Assembly (NCBI GenBank): GCA_002391235.1 | Contig: DGRX01000013.1 | Location: 1-61,442, forward strand | Length of the DNA: 61,442 nucleotides | Direction of reading: 5' to 3' | Origin: Treponema sp. UBA4377 | GTDB taxonomy: Bacteria; Spirochaetota; Spirochaetia; Treponematales; Treponemataceae | In this document: positions 8,474 through 17,490 of the stretch, piece by piece | Layout of the letters: every line of letters starts with the position of its first letter | How positions within the stretch are numbered: position 1 is the first letter of the stretch | Position numbers and translations under genes: made by a program | Notes under the pieces: model-generated | Told to the model about the DNA's origin: nothing | The model's database searches: none | What the model saw: the letters and a program-made list of their open reading frames with translations, nothing else

Positions 8474-8593
8474 TTTTCTTGCTTTTTTGCTAAAAGCGCG
8501 CTATTGCAAAGCCCGCGGCGGCGGGCGGTAGGATAAATTTCCTATAGCAAAAGCGCGCGGTATTTTTCTTGCTTTTTTGCTAAAAGCGCGCTA
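8474..8593 (+). repeat. 30-bp direct repeat flanking repeat family 3
   Basis: Two identical 30-bp copies at 8474-8503 and 8564-8593 (core TTGCTTTTTTGCTAAAAG) are 90 bp apart. The downstream copy supplies the -35 and spacer of the promoter for the small ORF at 8624. The upstream copy keeps the -35 but is followed by TATTGC instead of a good -10. Confidence 0.85.
8499..8556 (+). repeat. Repeat family 3, copy 2 (58 bp)
   Basis: Reverse-complement match to 2721-2778 (53 of 58 by eye), with palindrome GCCCGC-GGC-GGCGGGC. It sits between the two 30-bp direct repeats and overlaps the end of the first by five bases. Confidence 0.85.
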
Positions 8594-8597
8594 GAAT
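8569..8597 (+). promoter_or_regulatory. Promoter of the small ORF at 8624
   Basis: TTGCTT (8569-8574), a 17-base spacer and TAGAAT (8592-8597). The leader of about 20 bases includes AGAGAGG before the ATG. Confidence 0.65.
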
Positions 8598-8623
8598 AGT
8601 TTTTATATAAAGAGAGGTGCTTT

Positions 8624-8839
8624 ATGGACAAAAAAATGTCAAAGTGCATCGAACTGATGCGGCTTTTGGTCAGCGATATACAGGGCGCGCCCTTTGTAGG
8701 CGACGAGTTTTCCGCCGAATTGTACTCGATTTGGTATGAGCACGCCCAGCGCGACGCCGTAAACGCCTTTGAATACTTGGACGAAAACTTCACCAACCGC
8801 GAAGAAATCATCAAGGCGATTGACAGCCTTCTTAAGTGA
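8624..8839 (+). CDS. Small acidic hypothetical protein (71 residues)
   Basis: I do not recognise the family. The protein is short, acidic, without a signal peptide or membrane segment, and probably all-helical (for example AVNAFEYLDENFTNREEII). Coding status is supported by a well-spaced promoter, AGAGAGG six to twelve bases before the ATG, and codon use like its neighbours (frequent GCC, GGC and AAG). It could be a small adaptor or regulator. Confidence 0.65.
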   Translation: MDKKMSKCIELMRLLVSDIQGAPFVGDEFSAELYSIWYEHAQRDAVNAFEYLDENFTNREEIIKAIDSLLK

Positions 8840-8856
8840 CAATATAGAAAAAATCC

Positions 8857-8884
8857 TCAACATTTCCGCCTAAAGCGCCGATAA
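8857..8884 (+). promoter_or_regulatory. Possible sigma-28-type promoter
   Basis: GCCGATAA at 8877-8884 is an exact match to the flagellar sigma-28 -10 consensus. The best -35 candidate, TCAA at 8857-8860, has a 16-base spacer. It would drive the tocopherol-cyclase-like gene at 8927. The -35 is weak. Confidence 0.4.
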
Positions 8885-8926
8885 TAAAAAAGAAGAATTG
8901 GCGAAAAATCGCCCAAAGGTGGAAAA

Positions 8927-10084
8927 ATGGCCGTTTCAAAAAAGACAATTAAAAACAACGGTTACAAATTAAAGGGATCCCTCAAAAAATGCGGCTTTGA
9001 CCGCTGGCGTTACTATTTTAACGGGATAAATACAGTTAGCGGGGAGGAACGCTTGTTCTTCATAGAATTGATGTCTGAAAATCCCGGAATCAGCTACGAA
9101 CATACGGTTTTGCCGGAAAATTCCGGTTCGAAAAAACTTGATTCAAGCGACTTGCAGGACGCGCTTGCCGGAAACATCGAAGTCAAGCCGTCCGCCGGCT
9201 CAAAAGTGATTCCAAGCTACGCTTGCGTCCGCGCGGGAGTTTTTGGAAACAAGCCCAAGCAGTTGAACCGCTTTTTCGCCAACAGCGAAATGCTTTTTGA
9301 AAAGCGCGGATTTGGCGTAAAGGCCGGCGGCTGCGCTTTTAGCGACAACGAGCTTTACGGAGTCATCGCGATTACGGAAGTGGAGGCCCGATCCTTTACG
9401 GAGTGGGGAACGTCTGCCGGCCGCATGGAATGGAATTTAAAGTACGAGCGCGACTTTGACGCCCCCGAAACTTTTACAAAGGACGGTTCGCATTGGCTGG
9501 CCGGCGGCCTTACCGCGCGCTTTTCCGGTATGGTCACGCTTGACGGCCATGAATACGCCGTGTCGCCCGACCACTCCTTTGGATATGTCGAAAAGTCTTG
9601 GGGCCCGGCTCTTCCGCTTCCATTCATGCACGTTTCCTCAAGCCGCCTTACAAGCATTTTTACCGGAAAGGTTATGAAGGATTCAGGCTTTGCGCTGGAA
9701 GGAAATTACGACGGCCGCCTTGTGGCCTTGACAAAATTTGACGGCGAAACATACGACTTTGGTCCGCGTCAAAAGATAAAAAAATACGCTTGCCAATGGT
9801 CTTGCGTCCGTTCCCCAGTGAACGACGGCGGCGAGGAGCTGCATTGGTCGGCCAGCGTCAATTGCAAAAAATACATTTTGGACGTTGACGTTTTTTGTCC
9901 GGCGGCCGAAATGCTCGTAAAAGATTATTGGCTTCCCGACGGAACCCTGCTTAAGGTTTTGTGCGGCGGAAGCGGAAGCGGAGAGATCCGCCTTTACAGG
10001 CAAATCAAAAAATCTTTGGAATTGATACAGCACGCCAAAATTCTTGGCGCGTCTTGCGAATACGGTGAAAAGGACGGAGAGTAG
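8927..10084 (+). CDS. Tocopherol-cyclase-like protein
   Basis: 385 residues. The second half contains a pattern seen in the tocopherol-cyclase-like (PF14249-type) family of non-photosynthetic bacteria: DGSHWLAGGLTARFSG, an acidic/histidine stretch SPDHSFGYVEKSWG, and FALEGNYDGRLV. Plant tocopherol cyclase closes the chromanol ring, but bacteria of this sort make no tocopherol, so the reaction here is unknown; binding or modification of a lipid is a guess. There is no signal peptide. AAAGGTGG precedes the ATG. The family assignment is by motif memory. Confidence 0.55.
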   Translation: MAVSKKTIKNNGYKLKGSLKKCGFDRWRYYFNGINTVSGEERLFFIELMSENPGISYEHTVLPENSGSKKLDSSDLQDALAGNIEVKPSAGSKVIPSYACVRAGVFGNKPKQLNRFFANSEMLFEKRGFGVKAGGCAFSDNELYGVIAITEVEARSFTEWGTSAGRMEWNLKYERDFDAPETFTKDGSHWLAGGLTARFSGMVTLDGHEYAVSPDHSFGYVEKSWGPALPLPFMHVSSSRLTSIFTGKVMKDSGFALEGNYDGRLVALTKFDGETYDFGPRQKIKKYACQWSCVRSPVNDGGEELHWSASVNCKKYILDVDVFCPAAEMLVKDYWLPDGTLLKVLCGGSGSGEIRLYRQIKKSLELIQHAKILGASCEYGEKDGE

Positions 10085-10108
10085 GCGAAGGGTTTTTTGG
10101 GGGGACGC

Positions 10109-10114
10109 TAAAAT
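10109..10114 (+). promoter_or_regulatory. Candidate -10 box of the WD40 gene (leaderless)
   Basis: TAAAAT ends seven bases before the ATG at 10121, which would make the A of the ATG the first transcribed base. No convincing -35 box is seen, so read-through from the upstream gene remains possible. Confidence 0.35.
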
Positions 10115-10120
10115 GCTAGG

Positions 10121-11959
10121 ATGGCTGAACGTTTTTGTGCATTAAAATTACCGCTTCTCTTTTACGCGATTCTGCTTGCCGGAACGAACCTTCGCGCCCA
10201 AACGATAACCTTGTCCGAAGACGCCATTGACGGATTGGGCCAGGCGCAAGCCGCAAAAATCGCTTCCGAACAAAAAATCGCGACACCCTCTCCTATAAAT
10301 GACGAGTCTGGCCAACTTGACTACTCTCCTGACGGCGACCAAGCCTCGGCCTCAGTCTACGGAGCGACGCCCAGCCTAAAAACGCCAAGCCCTGTCCACG
10401 GCCTTTGCTGGAGCGACAGCAACGGATATTTTTCGCTTACCGAACAAAACGCGCTTTTTATCCGAGACGGCTTTGACAGCCGCTTGATCCACACAATCGA
10501 ATACGACGGAGCGGTAAGCCTGCAGTTCGCCTGGGATGTCGTCACCCAATCCGACATGTTCATGGCGCTAAGTTCCGGCGGCAAATTCAGCGTTTGGAAT
10601 TTCAAGGATCTTCCGAATCAAGTCGCGATTTCAAGCGACATTGAGCCTTCGTATTCCTACCAGTTTGAAAGCGAGCGCCGCGTGACCGCCAGCGCCTTTA
10701 GCCATTCTGGAAACCACATGGCCGTCGCTTTTGACGACGGAACGGTAAACCTTTCGATCGTTTTGCACTACACGCAAAAATTGTCGGACAGAGAGCTAAA
10801 AGGCCATTTGGGAAACGTATTCGCGCTGGACTTTAGCCGCGACGACAAGTATTTGGCCACTTCCGGCCTGGACGACAGGATTTATATTTGGGACGCAAGC
10901 GGCGGGCGCAAAATTGCCTTTTTGCCATTTTATAGCGGAAGCGGGGCGGGCGCTTTGTTCACCAAGGATTCTAGTGAAGTGATTTCGCTTGAACGGCCCG
11001 ACATGATTACCGTCAGGAATTTTGACGGAAAGCGCCGCTTGGCCATCGTTCCGCGCGGAAAAAGCGCCAAGGCGATAAAGCTTACTTCCAAGGGTGACAG
11101 GCTTGTCGTCCTTAGCGACAGGGACAACTTGGAATTTTACGACTTGCAAACGGGAAAGTATGTTGGCTGGATACCGCCCTTTAACGAAACTTCATTGACA
11201 AGCTTTGCGTTTAACCGCGACGACAGCGTTTTGCTTACCGGCCACGCTGACGGTTCGGTCTACAAGCTGCGGCTTGAAAAAGTTTTTTTAAAGCCAAACC
11301 AAAAGCCGCCGCGAATGCGCGCGATTGGCCCCGACGAAGTTGTGATGAAGGGAACGGCCTACAAGGACACTGTCGGCCAAGAGCCTGACGAAAAAACAAA
11401 GAACAATTTGATTCCAAAAGAAAGCGCTTTGACAATCAATTTGGGACTTGCCGGAAGAATGATGCCAAGCCCTTACACGGCCGCGGTGGACATTGACGCA
11501 AAGGCCCGCTACCAATTGAACGGAATGTTTTATTTTGGCGGCGGCGCGGCCTTTGGGCTTGGATTTCCCAAAAAAGATTTTCCGTACACTTACAGCGTTA
11601 AAGGCGCCAAATACGATCCGCCGTTTTTTTTGAGCGGAACCTTTTACGGGGCCGCCGGCCTTTTGCTGAACTTTAAGAGCAAGAAGGCGCCGTACGTTTT
11701 CTTTGAGTTGGATCCCGGCCTTAGGATAGAAAAGCTTTACCAGTCAAAGAACGGCTCTTCGGTGTCCACAAAATGGCACACGGCTTTTTGCGCGGACTTT
11801 ACCGTCGGCCTTGGCTGGAAATTCTTTGAGTTTGGAGCGGGCGTCGAATTTGACACGATTTTGGGAATAAAGCCAAGGGCGGTTTTTAGCGGAAAGATTC
11901 CTGTTCCGCTTAAGCCTAAAAGCGGCAAAAAGAGCGAAAAGAAGGGGGCAAGAGCGTGA
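10121..11959 (+). CDS. Secreted WD40-repeat protein with putative C-terminal barrel domain
   Basis: 612 residues with an N-terminal signal peptide (LPLLFYAILLAGTNLRAQ). Residues about 80-395 contain WD40-like blades, clearest at GHLGNVFALDFSRDDKYLATSG followed closely by a WD dipeptide (YIWDASGG), and SFAFNRDDSVLLTGHADGSV. From about 425 to 600 the sequence changes to strand-rich, aromatic and glycine-rich segments (LNGMFYFGGGAAFGLGF, WKFFEFGAGVEF) resembling a small outer-membrane barrel. A lysine-rich tail ends the protein. This suggests a periplasmic propeller fused to a membrane anchor. It shares a GTGA overlap with the lipoprotein gene that follows, so the two are translationally coupled. 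Confidence 0.7.
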   Translation: MAERFCALKLPLLFYAILLAGTNLRAQTITLSEDAIDGLGQAQAAKIASEQKIATPSPINDESGQLDYSPDGDQASASVYGATPSLKTPSPVHGLCWSDSNGYFSLTEQNALFIRDGFDSRLIHTIEYDGAVSLQFAWDVVTQSDMFMALSSGGKFSVWNFKDLPNQVAISSDIEPSYSYQFESERRVTASAFSHSGNHMAVAFDDGTVNLSIVLHYTQKLSDRELKGHLGNVFALDFSRDDKYLATSGLDDRIYIWDASGGRKIAFLPFYSGSGAGALFTKDSSEVISLERPDMITVRNFDGKRRLAIVPRGKSAKAIKLTSKGDRLVVLSDRDNLEFYDLQTGKYVGWIPPFNETSLTSFAFNRDDSVLLTGHADGSVYKLRLEKVFLKPNQKPPRMRAIGPDEVVMKGTAYKDTVGQEPDEKTKNNLIPKESALTINLGLAGRMMPSPYTAAVDIDAKARYQLNGMFYFGGGAAFGLGFPKKDFPYTYSVKGAKYDPPFFLSGTFYGAAGLLLNFKSKKAPYVFFELDPGLRIEKLYQSKNGSSVSTKWHTAFCADFTVGLGWKFFEFGAGVEFDTILGIKPRAVFSGKIPVPLKPKSGKKSEKKGARA

Positions 11960-12525
11960 AAAAGTTTTTTGCCAAAGCCCTTGTCCGCGCCGCCTTTATC
12001 GCCGCCTGCCTTGCCTTTTGCGCCTGCAAGGACATATCCGTCATGATTGACGAATACAACGCCAATTGTACGCATGAGCGAATTTGGGGGAACGACACCG
12101 TCTCAAATTTCAAGTACGACGCGCGGCTTTTGATACCGGAGGAAAGCTATGAGATTGCAAAGAATAAGGCGCAAAGAATCATGCTTTCTTGCGTGGTTCC
12201 CTGCAAGTGGTATTTAAAGGTTGACGACGGAGCGGAAGACACATACCCGGAGGATCCTATTGAATATACAGAGTATTTGGAAGATAAAATGAACGGCATG
12301 ACGAATGTTCCTGATCCAGCGGATCCGACATACACTTACGCAAGCGTTTATCTTAACACAGGAAAAATACAGGTTGTAGGCACGACAGGTCTTTTTTACA
12401 ACACGATAATCGAAATCTCTCCGGCGGCGACTGGCCTTGCGCCCGGCGACTACAAGCTCTTTGTAATGACGTGGATGTTGGACTCTTATTACATAGACGT
12501 GGCGGAGGTGACAGTGACGGAATGA
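11956..12525 (+). CDS. Predicted lipoprotein (189 residues)
   Basis: The protein starts at GTG, overlapping the preceding stop (GTGA), with GGGGG upstream as ribosome site. The N-terminus is a lipoprotein signal ending in LAFCAC, so lipidation at Cys is expected. The mature part is about 165 residues, strand-rich, with YTYASVYLNTGKIQVVG and a C-terminal immunoglobulin-like pattern (GDYKLFVMTWMLDSYYIDV). I do not recognise a family. Coupling to the WD40/barrel gene suggests a common envelope complex. Confidence 0.7.
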   Translation: MKKFFAKALVRAAFIAACLAFCACKDISVMIDEYNANCTHERIWGNDTVSNFKYDARLLIPEESYEIAKNKAQRIMLSCVVPCKWYLKVDDGAEDTYPEDPIEYTEYLEDKMNGMTNVPDPADPTYTYASVYLNTGKIQVVGTTGLFYNTIIEISPAATGLAPGDYKLFVMTWMLDSYYIDVAEVTVTE

Positions 12526-12550
12526 GTTTTTTAGTTGGAATTGCAAGCGT

Positions 12551-12579
12551 TTGCCTGCAATGTTTTATTAGCATATAAA
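12551..12579 (+). promoter_or_regulatory. Promoter of the large lipoprotein gene
   Basis: TTGCCT (12551-12556), a 17-base spacer and TATAAA (12574-12579), followed by a leader of about 29 bases with AAGGAGG before the ATG. Confidence 0.6.
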
Positions 12580-12614
12580 TAAGTTTATTTTATGTTTTTT
12601 CACAAGGAGGATTT

Positions 12615-14606
12615 ATGAAAAACATTAAAACAGTTTTTTCAAAGCTGTTTGTCCTAGCCCTCGCGGGAGCCTTCTTCGCGGGCTGTTCAAACTCCTTTGA
12701 CGTAGCCCAAGGAGCCACGGGCGACGCCGCGCAGCCGGCGGGACACGTGCGCGTTTTGCTTGGAAGCGAAATTTCCAAGACAATTTTGCCGTCTGCATGG
12801 GACGACGGAAAAAAAGGCGCTTTGACCTATTACCTTTCAGGAACGGGAACCCTTAGCGACGGAGCTGGTTCTTCAAAGACGCTTGCCCCGATGGTTCTTG
12901 ACTATAGCAAGATTACCGGAACTGGTCAGGAAATCGAGCTTAGCCCCGGCACTTGGGACCTAACTTTAAGCGCCTATCAGTTGACTGGCGATCCTGCCCC
13001 CGCGCCTTCCGCCAGCAACATGGTCTTGACAGCCACCAACACAGGCATTGACTTGACCACAACTGGTCAGACAAAAGCCTTTAACCTTAAGCCAGTCGCG
13101 TCAACAAGCGCCACCGGAAGCGTAAGCATAACAGGCACTGTTAATTGCGGCCCCTACTTAAAGTTTGTAGTTCAGGATGTTGGCACAATTGCTAACGGAG
13201 CGTTTGTGTCTGCCGCCAGCGGCGCTTACAAGACGACCACAGATGTAAGCACAAGCACAGCGTCTAGCACAAGCCTGACATTCACATATGGCAAAGACGT
13301 CGTTGCCGCCAATAATTACTACTATGTCGTTGACTTTTACAACGGCGACCCGGCTTCAGGCGGAGAGTCGCTTGGCCACTACCAGGAAGCCTTGGTTGTT
13401 GACGGCGGAAACGTCTCTTCAAAGACAATCGCCTTGGGAGACTTCCTAAACTCTCCTGCCACAAACCCGACCCAGCTTTCTGTTGACACTTCGTTCACAA
13501 ATGTTGGACAGGCCGCCAATATCGCTGTTCCAAATACCTTCCTTGCTACATTCACTTGGAACGATCAGTCTGGAAATGAAACTGGCTTTGAGCTTAAGAT
13601 TTACAAGGGAACGACAAGCGCCGGAACAACGACATATCCGACAGCCGCCACCTACACAATCAAGAAGGGTCAAATAACAATCGGAACCGCCGCGGGCGAA
13701 GTCGCCGCCAATTCCAATGCTGCTGGAACGGCTGATCCGACAATGGGCAAAAACGAAACAAAGGCTGCGGTTTATCTTGAAACCGGCTACACATACAAGG
13801 CCTCTATCCGCGCCTACAACCGCTACGATGAGCTTGACGCTAGCGACACTCCGACTACAGTCACAAAGGTCAACAATGTCACTGGATCAGACATGGTCTA
13901 CGGCATGTTCACTGTGGCTTACACTCTTGGCGACGCTAACGCTCTTGTTCAGATTGACGACGCCAACACGGACAGCAGCGCAATGTATGTTGTAGGATAT
14001 AACTACAACGAAGCCGCTCAAGACTTGATGGGTTATGTGGCCAGCGGAAGCTCTTCTACTTCTTATCCGTACGTAACGATTAGCTCGGCGACAATGAAGT
14101 TCAAGAAATGGATAACTACTGTTGCCGCCATGACTTCGGACGAGATGGACGCCGCCGCTGCTGTGACCAACATTCCGGCCGGAAACATCGACAACCTCAA
14201 GCTTACCGGAGTATGGAAGAGCGTTGCCAACGTTACTGTTGTTTTCCCTAGCTACGCGGACCTTGCGGCTTCTGTATGGATGAGCAGCTATAAGGTTGGA
14301 AGCGCCGCGGCCGTAAATATTACGACAAACGAACTTGTTCCTATCGCTGCTAGTACAGGCGATGTGATTGTCTTTACGTATGACGACACCAAGGTTTCTG
14401 GTGTGACTGCAAGCGTTACAAATGGACGCGACACTGCGACCGCAACTGTGGACGCAAGCGCAAAGACTGTCACATTCGACACAAGCTCTTTGTCAAACGC
14501 AGAAGGCCGCTGGTTCCTTACAATCTCCGGTCTTGGCGCCTACACAGACGCCGGCTCTGCAGAAACACGACAGGTTTCCCAAGAGTTTGTAATTACCTTG
14601 AACTAA
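12615..14606 (+). CDS. Large surface lipoprotein (663 residues)
   Basis: The signal peptide ends in the lipobox AFFAGC, then SNSFD. The mature protein is rich in Thr, Ser, Ala and Gly and in short beta-type segments, and looks like several immunoglobulin/fibronectin-like modules (for example FTWNDQSGNETGFELKIYKG near residues 310-330 and a terminal TASVTNGRDTATATVDASA). No enzyme motif is visible. A strong AAGGAGG site and its own promoter suggest high expression. Codon use is more relaxed (more ACA, TCT and GTT) than in the housekeeping genes. An adhesin or structural surface protein is likely, but this is inference. Confidence 0.75.
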   Translation: MKNIKTVFSKLFVLALAGAFFAGCSNSFDVAQGATGDAAQPAGHVRVLLGSEISKTILPSAWDDGKKGALTYYLSGTGTLSDGAGSSKTLAPMVLDYSKITGTGQEIELSPGTWDLTLSAYQLTGDPAPAPSASNMVLTATNTGIDLTTTGQTKAFNLKPVASTSATGSVSITGTVNCGPYLKFVVQDVGTIANGAFVSAASGAYKTTTDVSTSTASSTSLTFTYGKDVVAANNYYYVVDFYNGDPASGGESLGHYQEALVVDGGNVSSKTIALGDFLNSPATNPTQLSVDTSFTNVGQAANIAVPNTFLATFTWNDQSGNETGFELKIYKGTTSAGTTTYPTAATYTIKKGQITIGTAAGEVAANSNAAGTADPTMGKNETKAAVYLETGYTYKASIRAYNRYDELDASDTPTTVTKVNNVTGSDMVYGMFTVAYTLGDANALVQIDDANTDSSAMYVVGYNYNEAAQDLMGYVASGSSSTSYPYVTISSATMKFKKWITTVAAMTSDEMDAAAAVTNIPAGNIDNLKLTGVWKSVANVTVVFPSYADLAASVWMSSYKVGSAAAVNITTNELVPIAASTGDVIVFTYDDTKVSGVTASVTNGRDTATATVDASAKTVTFDTSSLSNAEGRWFLTISGLGAYTDAGSAETRQVSQEFVITLN

Positions 14607-14685
14607 AATTTTCTTTGGCGCCGTTCCAAGGCTAAATCCGGGACAGTGACCCCCGGGGCTTTTGGGCGGCAGAAACCGCAAAAAA

Positions 14686-14719
14686 AACGCCGTTCCGCGG
14701 TTTGCGGAACGGCGTTTTT
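14686..14719 (+). terminator. Rho-independent terminator after the large lipoprotein gene
   Basis: The perfect stem AACGCCGTTCCGC / GCGGAACGGCGTT with a five-base loop is followed by a T-run. A shorter GC-rich palindrome (CCCCCGGGG) lies upstream. Confidence 0.9.
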
Positions 14720-14801
14720 GCTTGCAAGCCGCGCTATGCTTGCGCCGGCTTTCAAATTTTCTTTTCTTCTTGCATAAAAGAACGCTCCTCAAAAAATAAA
14801 T

Positions 14802-14830
14802 TTGCCTTTTTTTCCATTCATTATTATTTT
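14802..14830 (+). promoter_or_regulatory. Promoter of clpB (near-leaderless)
   Basis: TTGCCT, a 17-base spacer and TATTTT, with a predicted start one base before the ATG at 14838. No CIRCE-type inverted repeat was found in the upstream 190 bp. An AAAGG stretch just before the ATG could alternatively serve as a weak ribosome site from a longer mRNA. Confidence 0.5.
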
Positions 14831-14837
14831 TAAAGGT

Positions 14838-17429
14838 ATGGATCAAGACAAAATGACAATAAAGGCGATGGACGCGCTGCAAGAGGCTTCCAGCGTCGCG
14901 CGGCAAAACGACCACGCCGAAATCACAAACGAACATATTCTGGTCGCCCTTTTGGAGCAAAAGGACGGAATCATCGCTCCCTTGGTGGAACGGATTGGCA
15001 TGGACGCGGGCGCTTTGGCAGGCCAGGCGCGCCGCCTTTTGGACAGCCTTCCGCGCGTGTCGGGCGCCGCAAACCTTACGCTGTCGCAGGCCGCGCAAAG
15101 GACGCTTGCCAAGGCCGAGGGCGAGATGTCCTCTCTTGGCGACGACTACCTTTCAACCGAGCATCTTCTTTTGGCGATGACCGAAAATTCCGACAAGGCC
15201 GCGGAACTTTTAAAGGCCAGCGGTATAAACCGGCAGTCCATTATGAACGCGCTCAAAGCCTTGCGCGGCTCAAGCAAGGTGGACTCAAACGACCCCGAAA
15301 GCTCAATGCGCTCGCTTGAAAAATATTGTACCGACCTTACAAGCCTTGCCCGCCAGGACAAGATTGACCCGGTGATCGGCCGCGACGAGGAAATCAGGCG
15401 CGTGATGCAAGTTTTGTGCCGCCGAACAAAGAACAATCCGGTCTTGATAGGAGAGCCGGGCGTAGGAAAAACCGCCGTTGTCGAAGGCCTTGCGCGCCGT
15501 GTGGCAAGCGGAGACGTTCCCGAAAGCCTAAAGGGCAAGCGCCTTTTGTCGCTGGACATGGGCGCCTTGGTCGCTGGAGCCAAGTACAAGGGCGAGTTTG
15601 AGGAACGGCTTAAGGCCGTAATCAACGAAGTCAAGAAGGCCGACGGAAAAATAATTTTGTTCATCGACGAGCTTCACACGATTGTCGGAGCGGGAGGCGG
15701 CGCCGACGGTTCAACCAACGCGGCGAACTTATTAAAGCCAGCCTTGGCGCGCGGAGAACTTCGCGCGATAGGAGCGACGACGCTTGACGAATACAGAAAG
15801 TACATAGAAAAAGACCCCGCGCTTGAGCGCCGCTTTCAGCAAGTATATTGCGCCGAGCCAAGCGTCGAGGACACAATCGCGATTTTGCGAGGCCTTCGCG
15901 AAAAGTACGAAATCCACCACGGCGTCCGCATAGAGGACGAGGCGCTTGTAAGCGCGGCGATTCTTTCAAACCGCTACATAACGAACCGCTTTTTGCCCGA
16001 CAAGGCGATTGACTTGGTTGACGAAGCCGCGAGCCGCCTTAAGATGGAAATAGAAAGCCAGCCGACAGAGCTTGACCAAATCGAGCGAAAAATTCTGCAG
16101 CTTCAAATCGAGCGGCAGTCGCTTAGCAAGGAAGACGACGCGGCCAGTTTGGAGCGTCTCGCCAAGCTAGAAAAGGAATTGGCAGAAATTTCAAGCAAGC
16201 GCGACGCGATGAAATTGCAGTGGCAAAACGAAAAGACGCAAATCGGAAAATCGCGCGAGTTAAAGGAAAAGTTGGAGGCCGCGCGCTTTGACGAGGAAAA
16301 ATACACGCGGGCGGGCAATTTGGAAAAGGCCGCAGAGCTTAAGTATTCGATAATTCCTGCCTTGGAAAAAGACCTTAAGACCGCCGAAGAAAAGGACAAG
16401 CAAAAAGGCTCGGAGCAAAACGCCTCGCTCTTGCGCCAAGAAGTTACCGAAGAAGACATCGCTCGCGTCGTTTCATCTTGGACCGGCATTCCGCTTTCTA
16501 AAATGATGAGTTCCGAAAAGGAAAAGTACTTGCAGCTGGAAGGCGAGCTTCACAAGCGCGTCGTGGGCCAAGACCAGGCTGTGCAGGTTGTCAGCGACGC
16601 GATTCGCCGTAACCGCAGCGGCCTAAGCGACCCCAACAAGCCGCTCGGCTCCTTCTTGTTCATCGGCCCCACCGGCGTCGGAAAAACGGAGCTTGCAAAG
16701 ACGCTCGCGGACTTTTTGTTCAACGACGAAAAATCCTTGACTAGAATCGACATGAGCGAGTACATGGAAAAGTTTTCCGTAAGCCGCTTGATCGGAGCGC
16801 CGCCGGGATACGTGGGCTACGACGAAGGCGGCCAGTTGACCGAAGCCGTCCGCCGCCGTCCCTACAGCGTCGTCCTCTTTGACGAAATCGAAAAGGCTCA
16901 TCCCGACGTCTTTAACGTTTTGCTTCAAGTGTTGGACGACGGCCGCTTGACCGACGGACAAGGCCGCCTTGTTGACTTTAAGAACACAATCATCATCATG
17001 ACAAGCAATCTTGGAAGCGAGCTTATTTTGGAAGCCGACAGCGACGAAAAGCTAAAGGCCGCCCGTCCGCAAATCGACGCGCTTTTAAAGGCTTCGTTTA
17101 AGCCGGAGTTCTTGAACCGCATCGACGAAACGGTGATGTTCGCTCGCCTTGACAAGTCTTGCATCGCTGGAATCGTAAAGAACCAATTGGCCCGCGTGGC
17201 CAAGCGCTTGGAGGACAGGCGCATAAAGCTGGACTTTGACCAAAGCGCGGTGGACTTCCTTTCCGAAAAGGGCTACGACCCGGCCTTTGGAGCGCGTCCA
17301 GTAAAGCGCGCGATTCAAACTTACGTCGAAAACCCGCTTGCAAAGGAAATTCTTTCAGGCAAGTTTGCCGAAGGAACTGCGATAAAGGCCTCCGCTTCCG
17401 GCGACGCGATAACCTTTAGCCAAGCGTAA
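14838..17429 (+). CDS. clpB: ATP-dependent disaggregase ClpB
   Basis: 863 residues, the normal length of ClpB, which rescues aggregated proteins together with DnaK. It has an N-terminal double-repeat domain (about 5-150), a first AAA+ module with GEPGVGKTAVVEG and LFIDELHTIVGAGG, a coiled-coil middle domain (about 400-530, KLEKELAEISSKRDAMKLQW), a second AAA+ module with GPTGVGKTELAKT and VLFDEIEKAHPDV, and the C-terminal sensor-2 region GARPVKR. The ATG at 14838 (MDQDKMTI) is chosen because upstream codons extend into promoter-like AT-rich sequence. It converges with rlmJ across a shared terminator. Confidence 0.97.
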   Translation: MDQDKMTIKAMDALQEASSVARQNDHAEITNEHILVALLEQKDGIIAPLVERIGMDAGALAGQARRLLDSLPRVSGAANLTLSQAAQRTLAKAEGEMSSLGDDYLSTEHLLLAMTENSDKAAELLKASGINRQSIMNALKALRGSSKVDSNDPESSMRSLEKYCTDLTSLARQDKIDPVIGRDEEIRRVMQVLCRRTKNNPVLIGEPGVGKTAVVEGLARRVASGDVPESLKGKRLLSLDMGALVAGAKYKGEFEERLKAVINEVKKADGKIILFIDELHTIVGAGGGADGSTNAANLLKPALARGELRAIGATTLDEYRKYIEKDPALERRFQQVYCAEPSVEDTIAILRGLREKYEIHHGVRIEDEALVSAAILSNRYITNRFLPDKAIDLVDEAASRLKMEIESQPTELDQIERKILQLQIERQSLSKEDDAASLERLAKLEKELAEISSKRDAMKLQWQNEKTQIGKSRELKEKLEAARFDEEKYTRAGNLEKAAELKYSIIPALEKDLKTAEEKDKQKGSEQNASLLRQEVTEEDIARVVSSWTGIPLSKMMSSEKEKYLQLEGELHKRVVGQDQAVQVVSDAIRRNRSGLSDPNKPLGSFLFIGPTGVGKTELAKTLADFLFNDEKSLTRIDMSEYMEKFSVSRLIGAPPGYVGYDEGGQLTEAVRRRPYSVVLFDEIEKAHPDVFNVLLQVLDDGRLTDGQGRLVDFKNTIIIMTSNLGSELILEADSDEKLKAARPQIDALLKASFKPEFLNRIDETVMFARLDKSCIAGIVKNQLARVAKRLEDRRIKLDFDQSAVDFLSEKGYDPAFGARPVKRAIQTYVENPLAKEILSGKFAEGTAIKASASGDAITFSQA

Positions 17430-17463
17430 ATCACAGGCAAGCCTAAAAAGCGCCGCGCTTGTC

Positions 17464-17490
17464 ATTGCCCGGCTTGACCGGGCAATCTTT
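17464..17490. terminator. Bidirectional terminator between clpB and rlmJ
   Basis: Stem ATTGCCCGG / CCGGGCAAT with loop CTTGA, followed by CTTTT in the clpB direction. On the opposite strand the stem follows the rlmJ stop directly but lacks a long U-tract. Confidence 0.75.

Noticed and set aside
14607..14837. CIRCE operator before clpB
   Set aside because: No TTAGCACTC-N9-GAGTGCTAA-like inverted repeat is present in the interval.
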